A stretch of DNA of 11,142 nucleotides, taken from Bifidobacteriaceae bacterium (lineage in GTDB: Bacteria; Actinomycetota; Actinomycetes; Actinomycetales; WQXJ01). Positions 6,741 through 11,142 of the stretch are shown here, piece after piece. Made by a program: the position numbers and the translations under genes. The stretch is taken from the NCBI GenBank assembly GCA_031265345.1, contig JAISCU010000066.1, positions 1-11,142 of the forward strand, in the 5' to 3' direction. The first letter of the stretch is position 1; each line of letters starts with the position of its first letter. Under the pieces are notes generated by a model. That model was not told where the DNA came from. It did no database searches and was given only the letters and a program-made list of their open reading frames with translations.

Positions 6741-6746
6741 AGTCTA
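6741..6746 (-). promoter_or_regulatory. Candidate -10 box of ribF
   Basis: TAGACT on the minus strand, 8 nt before the GTG at 6732, with no ribosome binding site between. It supports the GTG over the longer TTG start, because the TTG would lie at the edge of the -10 box itself. Confidence 0.5.
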
Positions 6747-6871
6747 AGGGACCTCGGCGGCTCGGGGCTTCAGGGGCCTCCGGGGGTCGCTGGGCTTCAG
6801 GATTCAGTGGCGTCTCGGGGTTTCAGGGGGCGTCGCGGGGCGTCGCGGGGCGTCAGTGGTGTCTCGGCGCG
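6747..6871. repeat. Degenerate GC-rich tandem repeats between bioY and ribF
   Basis: Low-complexity sequence made of short units such as GGCTTCAGG and CGTCGCGGGG. Two perfect 10-bp tandem copies lie at 6831-6840 and 6841-6850, followed by decayed copies. No gene and no clear terminator hairpin with a T-run is visible. Confidence 0.6.
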
Positions 6872-7603
6872 TCAGGAGCGTCGCGCGGCGGCCCGTCCGC
6901 CCGTCGCCAGCCAAGCGCCCGTCAGCGCGGCGGCGCCGGCCACGGCTTTGATCAGGTCGCCGACCAGGAACGGCACCAGGCCTTGCACGATGCCGCCGTC
7001 CAGAGTCAGGCCCGCAGCCACGGTCAGATAGGGCACGCCGACCAGGTAGACGACCGCGGAGCCGACCGCCATCACGCCGAAAGCGCGCCCCGGCGACCGG
7101 TCCAATCCGCGCTCCGCCGCCCAGCCGACGAGAGTCGCGGCACCGATGTAGCCGATGGCGTAGCCCAGTGTGGGCAAGCCGGCCCCGGATTGACCGCCTG
7201 CGAAGACCGGGGCCCCCGCCAGCCCGCTGACCAGGAACAATAGGGTCGCGGCGGCCGCCCGCTGGACGCCGAGGGCGGCTCCGGCAGTCAGCACTGCGAA
7301 TGTGCCCATCGTCATGGGCACCGGGGTGAATCCGAGCGGGATCGCGAGCTGGCCGAGCCCGGCGATCCAGGCCGCTCCGGCTACGACCAGGGTCGCGTCC
7401 CGTGCGCGGCTCCGATCGGTGGACACGACCAAGTCCGCGAGGACGAGTCGGCGGCGACCGGCTAAGTCGCGACTGGTCGAGTCGCGACCGGTCGAGTGGC
7501 GATCGGTCAGGCGGGAACTCGTGGCGCGGGCGGTCGGGGGGTGAGGCGTGCCTGGGACGGCGGCATCGGCGGGCGTGTTGTAGTGGGAAGCGGCGACGGA
7601 CAT
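6872..7603 (-). CDS. bioY: BioY family biotin transporter S-component
   Basis: A 243-residue membrane protein, the substrate-binding (S) subunit of an ECF-type biotin importer. After a ~70-residue hydrophilic N-terminal extension come about six hydrophobic helices (~70-235). BioY hallmarks are GFTPVPMTMGTFAVLTAGAALG (91-112), GLAGAPVFAGGQSGAG (127-142) with LGYAIGY (146-152), and the C-terminal FLVGDLIKA (212-220). The extension is much longer than usual and contains a pentapeptide repeat (TDRHS TGRDS TSRDL AGRRR). A ribosome binding site AGGAG (7611-7615) lies 7 nt before the ATG at 7603, which supports the long start. No EcfA/EcfT genes are adjacent, so it may share a housekeeping ECF module or act alone, as reported for some BioY proteins. 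Confidence 0.93.
   Translation of the reverse strand: MSVAASHYNTPADAAVPGTPHPPTARATSSRLTDRHSTGRDSTSRDLAGRRRLVLADLVVSTDRSRARDATLVVAGAAWIAGLGQLAIPLGFTPVPMTMGTFAVLTAGAALGVQRAAAATLLFLVSGLAGAPVFAGGQSGAGLPTLGYAIGYIGAATLVGWAAERGLDRSPGRAFGVMAVGSAVVYLVGVPYLTVAAGLTLDGGIVQGLVPFLVGDLIKAVAGAAALTGAWLATGGRAAARRS
7451..7510 (-). repeat. 15-bp tandem repeat (about 4 copies) inside bioY
   Basis: Units at 7451-7465, 7466-7480, 7481-7495 and 7496-7510 (plus-strand type GTCGCGACCGGTCGA; the outer copies are diverged). In frame, they encode a pentapeptide repeat with alternating Arg/Asp/Ser/Thr in the cytoplasmic N-terminal extension of BioY. Confidence 0.85.
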
Positions 7604-7610
7604 GCTCGAG

Positions 7611-7615
7611 CTCCT
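7611..7615 (-). promoter_or_regulatory. Ribosome binding site of bioY
   Basis: AGGAG on the minus strand, 7 nt before the ATG at 7603. This is a good Shine-Dalgarno match that fixes the long start of bioY. Confidence 0.7.
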
Positions 7616-7627
7616 GGTCTGTGGTGT

Positions 7628-7663
7628 CCTAGGCGGTTCGTGTGATACCGCCAGCCTAGGCGG
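7628..7663. promoter_or_regulatory. Repeated CCTAGGCGG sites upstream of bioY
   Basis: CCTAGGCGG occurs at 7628-7636 and 7655-7663, 27 bp apart, with CCGCC between them that can pair with either GGCGG. The minus-strand TAGGCT at this place could be the -10 of bioY. The position just upstream of a transporter gene suggests an operator, but the motif matches no biotin regulator site I know. Confidence 0.35.
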
Positions 7664-7724
7664 CCCTTCCGAGGCGTTCGCGCTGGTGCGGACGCAATCT
7701 GTGAACCGGTCTTTGTGCGGTTCC

Positions 7725-7730
7725 TACAAT
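7725..7730 (+). promoter_or_regulatory. Candidate -10 box for the ROK kinase gene
   Basis: TACAAT on the plus strand, 65-130 bp before the possible starts at 7795 and 7861. It directly follows an inverted repeat GAACCG/CGGTTC (7703-7708, 7718-7723) that may be a regulator site. A rival is TATCCT (7875-7880), 7 nt before a GTG at 7888. Confidence 0.35.
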
Positions 7731-7794
7731 CCGCGGCTCTGCCACCTGACATCGGTGGGAACGGCGCCGAGGAGCGGGCGCGGCCCCACGGGTC

Positions 7795-8649
7795 ATGAGG
7801 GCCGACGCCTCAGACCGGGACGACCTCGACGTCCAGACCCAGCGGCGCCGCGAGGCCAGCATGCGGCGGCATCGTATCCTAGAGCGCGTGGATGGGTTGA
7901 CGCTGGTGGCGGATTGCGGCGGGGGCGGCATCAAGGCCGCTGTGCTGGACGGCGACGGCACGTTCCATTCCAAGCCCCGGCGGCTGCCGTTGACCTACCC
8001 GTTGGCGCCCACGGACTTGATCGACCTGGTCGAGGACCTGGCGGCACGGTCTCCGCGGGTGGCGCGGGTGACCATGGGGATGCCGGGAATGATCCGGCAC
8101 GGCGTGGTTGTCCACACGCCGCATTACATCAACCGGGCCGGGCCGGGATCGAAGGTCGTTCCCGCCCTGGCCATGGCCTGGGCGGGCTTCGACATGCGCG
8201 GCGAGGCGCAGGCCGCGCTCGGGCTGCCGACCCTGGTCCTCAACGACGCCGAGTTGCACGGCTGCGGCGTGGTCGCCGGGACCGGCACCGAACTGATGCT
8301 GACCCTCGGCACCGGCCTGGGCACCGCCTTGTTCGACGGCGGCCGGTTGGCCCCGCACTTGGAGATGAGCCACGCCCCAGCCCGTCGCTGGACCACTTTC
8401 GACGAGTTCATCGGCGAACGCGAGCGCCTCGCTCTGGGCGACCCGCTGTGGTCACGGAGAGTGGTCAAGCTGCTCGAGTTGCTCCAGCCCATCTACTGGT
8501 GGGACCGCTGTTACATCGGCGGCGGCAATTCCCGGATGATCTCCCCCTCGGTCCTGGCCCGGCTGCCCGATGACGTGGTGGTGGTCCCGAACGCAGCCGG
8601 ACTCGGCGGCGGAGTCAGGGCCTGGAAGCTCGCCGCTCCTGACTCATAG
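7795..8649 (+). CDS. ROK-family sugar kinase, polyphosphate-glucokinase-like
   Basis: A cytoplasmic sugar kinase of the ROK/hexokinase superfamily, closest in style to polyphosphate glucokinases (glucose + ATP or polyphosphate to glucose-6-phosphate). Counting from the ATG at 7795: phosphate-binding loop VADCGGGGIKAAVLDGDG (38-55), where GGG replaces the usual GGT; TMGMPGMIRHG; the catalytic-Asp region VLNDAELHG; the second phosphate motif LTLGTGLGTALFDGG; EMSHAP in place of the ELGH motif; and a C-terminal YIGGGNSRMI plus AAGLGGGVRAW. The zinc motif of many ROK proteins is absent, as in PPGKs. The start is uncertain: ATG 7795 (GC-rich third positions from here), ATG 7861 (GAGG upstream) or GTG 7888 (leaderless; ~253 residues, the typical PPGK length). 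It converges with the GH15-like gene, whose product could supply glucose. Substrate is not proven. Confidence 0.85.
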   Translation: MRADASDRDDLDVQTQRRREASMRRHRILERVDGLTLVADCGGGGIKAAVLDGDGTFHSKPRRLPLTYPLAPTDLIDLVEDLAARSPRVARVTMGMPGMIRHGVVVHTPHYINRAGPGSKVVPALAMAWAGFDMRGEAQAALGLPTLVLNDAELHGCGVVAGTGTELMLTLGTGLGTALFDGGRLAPHLEMSHAPARRWTTFDEFIGERERLALGDPLWSRRVVKLLELLQPIYWWDRCYIGGGNSRMISPSVLARLPDDVVVVPNAAGLGGGVRAWKLAAPDS

Positions 8650-8684
8650 CGGAGTACGACGCGGATGGTCGCAGCCACCGGCTG

Positions 8685-9974
8685 TCAGCGTTCGCGCAGT
8701 TCCGCCAGCGTCAGGATCACCAGCGCGGCGGTCCAGCTCAGCGGGGCGACCGAGGCCGGGGCGCCCTCGGCGGTGACCTTCTCCGGAAGCGCCCCGGCAC
8801 CGGTCCGGTGCGCGTCCAACCAATCCAGCCAGCGTTCCGCGGTCTCACGGTCGCCACGCCCGGCCGCCGCCAGCGCGAACATGGCCGTCTCCGGCGTCCA
8901 CGACAAGCCGCCGTCGCTCCACTTCTCCCCCGGCGCCAGCCCGCCGCCGGGCCGGGCCAGGCTGTCCGCCGCTTCGCCGAGAGCACCGGCCGCCTCCTCC
9001 TCCAGGCCTTCCACCAGGGGCGGCATCGCCAGGGCCACGGCCGCGTCCGCTCCGCCGCCGTCCGGGTAGCGCTGGAATCCCGATTCGCCGAACCGCTCCA
9101 CCACGACCGCCCGGTAGTCCCGCGCCGCGTCCCCGGCCGCAGTCGCCGCCGCCCGGTCGCCCGCCGCCAACCAGCACCGTTCCGCCGCTTGCAAGCCCGC
9201 CAGCCGCGCCAAGACCGTCTCCAAAGTGACCTTGGTTTCCCTCTTCTCCCAGTAATCGGACGATGCCGCGCCCAGGCCCCCGTCCGCCACTTCAGCCACC
9301 AGGTGGTCGGCCGAGCGCCTGAGCAACGCGTCGAATTCGCCCATCAAGGCTTTTCGTTCAGGTGCGGGCAGTTCTTGGGCGACCTGGTCGAGCGCCCATA
9401 GCGCCCAGCCGGTGCCGTCCGCTTGGGGCCGTCTGCCATCCGCCACCGGCGAGCCGTCGGGGTGATACCGGGCCTCGAACGTGCCATCCTCGGCTTGGAC
9501 TCGCTGCAGGAAACCGAGCACCGCACGAGCGTCGCCTTCGTGGGCCGCCGCCGCCAATGCTGCCGCCCCGAACGAGGCGTCGCGCGGCCAGACATAATCC
9601 CACTTGGCGGTGGCGCCTGCCAGGAGCGCGCCACGGTCCAGCAACAGCGTGTGCAGGTCGGTCAGTGCCCAGCGGGCCATGTCCCCGTATGGCGTGCCGC
9701 CCGCCAAATCCGCGGAGGACTCGACCCATGCGCGTTGCTCGCGCGCGGCATCGTCCGAAGCCTGCCCTTGGAGCAGCACCCGGCTGCCGGGCTCGAAACG
9801 CTGGTCCGAACCGGCTGGAACCTCGACCAGCGTGCCGTCGGCGGCGATCCCGGCCGCGTCGCTGTAGAGGGTCGGCTCTTCGCCGCCACACCCACCGGCC
9901 GCCAGCGCCGCGCCGGCCAGCACGGACGCCGCCACCACGGCGGTGAGCCAGATCGGGAGACGGTTGCGCGGCAT
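8685..9974 (-). CDS. Secreted GH15-type glycosidase (glucoamylase-like), probable lipoprotein
   Basis: A 429-residue (alpha/alpha)6-barrel glycosidase resembling GH15 glucoamylases, which release glucose from alpha-glucans. Residues 1-28 form a signal peptide (PRNR, then a hydrophobic core) ending LAAGGC, a weak lipobox with Cys29 as the possible lipidation site. KWDYVWPRDASF (124-135) is the typical substrate-binding motif of the family. SSDYWEKRE (238-246) should contain the catalytic acid, Glu243 or Glu246. LPEKV (Glu398 as probable base), followed by PLSWTAAL (411-418), matches the C-terminal GH15 block. The frame extends to an ATG at 10025, but the ATG at 9974 has AGGAG 7 nt upstream and begins directly at the signal peptide. 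It is convergent with the ROK kinase (35-nt gap, no strong terminator). Substrate (glycogen, starch, trehalose or other) is unresolved. Confidence 0.88.
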   Translation of the reverse strand: MPRNRLPIWLTAVVAASVLAGAALAAGGCGGEEPTLYSDAAGIAADGTLVEVPAGSDQRFEPGSRVLLQGQASDDAAREQRAWVESSADLAGGTPYGDMARWALTDLHTLLLDRGALLAGATAKWDYVWPRDASFGAAALAAAAHEGDARAVLGFLQRVQAEDGTFEARYHPDGSPVADGRRPQADGTGWALWALDQVAQELPAPERKALMGEFDALLRRSADHLVAEVADGGLGAASSDYWEKRETKVTLETVLARLAGLQAAERCWLAAGDRAAATAAGDAARDYRAVVVERFGESGFQRYPDGGGADAAVALAMPPLVEGLEEEAAGALGEAADSLARPGGGLAPGEKWSDGGLSWTPETAMFALAAAGRGDRETAERWLDWLDAHRTGAGALPEKVTAEGAPASVAPLSWTAALVILTLAELRER

Positions 9975-9981
9975 CGACGGG

Positions 9982-9986
9982 CTCCT
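9982..9986 (-). promoter_or_regulatory. Ribosome binding site deciding the GH15-like start
   Basis: AGGAG on the minus strand, 7 nt before the ATG at 9974. The in-frame ATGs at 9992 and 10025 lack such a site and would precede the signal peptide with a polar tail. Confidence 0.65.
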
Positions 9987-10051
9987 AGTCATACTTGACC
10001 GCTCGTGGTGGTCAGCGGCATCCATTCCATAGTACGTTCCGGCCGCCCAAT

Positions 10052-10108
10052 AAGTCTCCTGGAGACTTTCTGGTTGAGCCGCCTAGCAAATGAGTCTCCT
10101 GGAGACTT
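10052..10108. repeat. Paired palindromes upstream of the GH15-like gene
   Basis: AAGTCTCCTGGAGACTT at 10052-10068 is a perfect palindrome of 8-bp arms around one central T. GAGTCTCCTGGAGACTT at 10092-10108 is one base short of it, and the spacing is 40 bp. Flanking CAATAAGTC and TTTCTGG also match the pair at 1998-2052. GGTTGAG (10073) and CTCAACC (10120) flank the second site as inverted arms. They lie 78-134 bp upstream of the GH15-like start, as the other pair does for the PepSY gene. A regulator operator is one reading; a mobile repeat is another. Confidence 0.85.
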
Positions 10109-10226
10109 TCTTTCGGGACTCAACCAATTCCACGATCCGCCCGCCGCGACAGGCTCGGCCTGGGAACTCTCAGCGGGAGACGGCACTGGTGCCTCTTCTG
10201 GCCGGCGGATCGGCCGCGCATCGTCC

Positions 10227-10273
10227 ATCACGATGGAACAACGGCGCGATTCGTGGAGTCCTTCCATCGTGAT
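10227..10273. repeat. 12-bp perfect inverted repeat with palindromic arms
   Basis: ATCACGATGGAA (10227-10238) and TTCCATCGTGAT (10262-10273) are perfect inverted arms around a 23-bp loop. The first arm lies in TCCATCACGATGGA (10224-10237), itself a palindrome, and the second in TCCATCGTGATCGA. Two dimer-type protein sites, or a cruciform/hairpin, are possible. No gene starts or stops beside it. Confidence 0.75.
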
Positions 10274-10415
10274 CGAATGGCTTTCTCGAACGCCATCCGC
10301 GCCTTCACGGTCAGCCAGGAATGAGCTGGTCTGTGCCAGGCTGATGGTCTCGCAGCCCGAGTTGGCTGGTCAGGGAGTCGCGACGGTCGGGCAGCGCAGG
10401 CATTCGGAGGGTCTC

Positions 10416-10432
10416 GCAGGCCGAGAGCCTGC
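10416..10432. repeat. Short hairpin
   Basis: GCAGGC-CGAGA-GCCTGC: a 6-bp GC-rich stem with a 5-nt loop in the gene-free stretch. There is no T-run after it, so it is not a convincing terminator. Confidence 0.5.
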
Positions 10433-10592
10433 AAACCGACGGTCTCGCCGCCCACACCATCGAGACGCACGGTCGTTGGCCTCGAGACCACCGTTTCGCA
10501 TGTCGCTGCCCCGAAAGAGGCCGGCTTTCCCCCATCACGGTGCCGCGAAGCGGGCTGGGCGCGGTTCTGGGGTGTCGCGGCGATGCTGCGGC

Positions 10593-10783
10593 TGTCCACA
10601 ACTGGCGGGAACTCGGGTCGACGGCGAGTTGAAGCCATTTGCGGACGCTGGGGCGGAAGGGCGGCGCTGACGCCGACGGCCTGACCTGCGCGGACGCCGT
10701 CGGCCCGCTGCACGGCATCGGGCGCGAATGTCCACAACTGGCGGGAACTCGGGTCGACGGCGAGTTGAAGCCGCTTGCGGACA
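10593..10783 (+). repeat. 191-bp dispersed repeat element, right copy
   Basis: Two 55-bp units at 10593-10647 and 10729-10783 (136-bp period), each starting TGTCCACAACTGGCGGGAAC and ending GCGGAC(A/G); the second is bounded by TGTCC/GGACA. AACTCG/CGAGTT inside can form a small stem. The first 44 bases of the two units are identical. The element is inverted relative to 2085-2275, with identical unit and spacer lengths. The starts CTGTCCACA and ATGTCCACA differ by one base each from the TTGTCCACA DnaA-box consensus. Confidence 0.9.
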
Positions 10784-10831
10784 ACCCGGAGCGCCGAATC
10801 GGCGCCGCCGCACCCACCGCACGCCCGCCCG

Positions 10832-10924
10832 CACCGAGTCCGGGGTTTTGCACGCTTCCAGCCACCGAGTCCGCTGTTTCCCATGCCTTTGCTCACCGAG
10901 TCCGGGGTTTGGCATCTGGCCTTT
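10832..10924 (+). repeat. 31-bp-period array, forward half (3 units)
   Basis: CACCGAGTCCG begins at 10832, 10863 and 10894, exactly 31 bp apart. Units 1 and 3 continue GGGTTT(T/G)GCA and unit 2 continues CTGTTTCCCATG, so two subtypes alternate. About 20 bp per unit is conserved and the rest varies. Confidence 0.88.
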
Positions 10925-10966
10925 TTCCGTTTGGCCTGGTCAGCGTTCCTCCTGCGGGCACAGCAA

Positions 10967-11142
10967 CGTGCAAAACCCCGGACTCGATGCCGAGGACCAT
11001 GGAGAACAGCGGACTCGATGAAGCGGGCCGCGCAAAAGCCCGGACTCGATGAGCCTCATGACGCAAAGTGGCGGACTCGACGAGGTTGGGCAGGCCAAGC
11101 TCCGGCCCGAACGGTTCCGCCGCGCAAGCGAGCGGGCTCGAC
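10967..11142 (-). repeat. 31-bp-period array, reverse half (4 clear units, runs to window edge)
   Basis: CGGACTCG begins at 10979, 11010, 11041 and 11072, exactly 31 bp apart. A diverged unit (CGGCCCGA) lies near 11103 and CGGGCTCG at 11133. It is the reverse complement of the forward half: CGTGCAAAACCCCGGACTCG (10967-10986) is the perfect complement of 10834-10853. The G-type and C-type units alternate here too, in palindromic order with the forward half. The array may continue beyond the window. Confidence 0.88.

Larger units (their letters stand above)
9975..11142. other. About 1.17 kb gene-free region rich in repeats
   Basis: After the GH15-like start no protein-coding gene can be supported to the window end. 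Open frames on both strands exist only because of high GC, and their translations consist of repeat sequence. The region holds, in order: paired palindromes (10052-10108), an inverted repeat (10227-10273), a stretch with recurring GTCTCGC/GAGAC words (10345-10490), the right copy of the 191-bp element (10593-10783) and the 31-bp-period array (10832 onward). No tRNA or rRNA was recognised. Confidence 0.7.

Noticed and set aside
6733..6871. FMN riboswitch upstream of ribF
   Set aside because: The -10 box lies 8 nt before the start codon, leaving no room for a leader, and the upstream DNA is low-complexity repeat without the conserved RFN pattern.
8650..8684. Bidirectional terminator between the convergent ROK and GH15-like genes
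   Set aside because: Only a 4-bp AGCC/GGCT stem is present and no T-run on either strand.
10052..10108. Intrinsic terminators from the AAGTCTCCTGGAGACTT palindromes
   Set aside because: The stem would close on a 1-3 nt loop. The T-containing tail is on the plus strand, where no gene precedes it, and the sites lie upstream of minus-strand genes.
2085..10783. Composite transposon bounded by the inverted 191-bp elements
   Set aside because: The enclosed DNA includes housekeeping genes (ychF, ribF, bioY) and no transposase or integrase. The copies are diverged. Dispersed intergenic repeats are a simpler reading.
10593..10783. Chromosomal origin (oriC) because of DnaA-like boxes
   Set aside because: No dnaA, dnaN or AT-rich unwinding region is nearby, and only one exact box exists in the window. 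The boxes belong to a repeat family.
10228..10896. Minus-strand open frames over the right-hand repeat region
   Set aside because: Translations repeat because the DNA repeats, and different frames show the same words. No start signal or domain is seen, and the 136- and 31-bp steps break frame.
10832..11142. CRISPR array
   Set aside because: The period is only 31 bp with ~20 bp conserved, leaving ~11 variable bases. Units switch orientation, and no cas genes are in the window.

Overview
The window comes from a high-GC bacterium, most likely an actinobacterium. The supporting evidence is strongly GC-biased third codon positions, a PepSY/histidine-kinase pair with Ala/Pro-rich linkers, a RibF and YchF of actinobacterial type, frequent GTG starts, and several TAnnnT -10 boxes sitting 6-9 nt before a GTG/ATG with no ribosome binding site (leaderless genes). 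The species cannot be named from this sequence.

Layout. Positions 1-1914 (minus): a membrane-anchored PepSY-domain protein followed 12 nt later by a HAMP/HisKA sensor histidine kinase that runs off the window. Positions 1915-2312: repeats, no gene. Positions 2313-4369 (minus): two toxin-antitoxin-like pairs, each with a 4-nt ATGA overlap (RHH antitoxin + PIN toxin; DUF433 + DUF5615 PIN-like), separated by a peptidase E (S51) gene. Positions 4406-7603 (minus): a 34-codon remnant coupled to ychF, then the housekeeping genes ychF, ribF and bioY. Positions 7795-8649 (plus): a ROK/polyphosphate-glucokinase-like sugar kinase, convergent with a minus-strand GH15-type secreted glycosidase (8685-9974). 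Positions 9975-11142: about 1.1 kb with no credible gene, densely packed with repeats.

How the genes work together. RibF (FMN/FAD synthesis) and BioY (biotin uptake) are cofactor genes. The GH15-like lipoprotein and the ROK kinase form a plausible release-and-phosphorylate glucose pair. The PepSY protein may be the extracytoplasmic partner of the histidine kinase. The two toxin-antitoxin pairs mark a small accessory patch next to ychF.

The most unusual content is non-coding. (1) A 191-bp element made of two 55-bp foldable units 136 bp apart occurs twice, inverted, at 2085-2275 and 10593-10783. Its units begin with TGTCCACA-like sequence matching the actinobacterial DnaA-box consensus. (2) Paired short palindromes of the type AAGTCTCCTGGAGACTT lie upstream of two minus-strand genes for membrane or secreted proteins. 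(3) A strictly 31-bp-periodic array at 10832-11142 reverses orientation in its middle and runs to the window edge. None of these is coding, since periods of 136, 38/40 and 31 are not multiples of three, and none looks like CRISPR or a standard insertion sequence.
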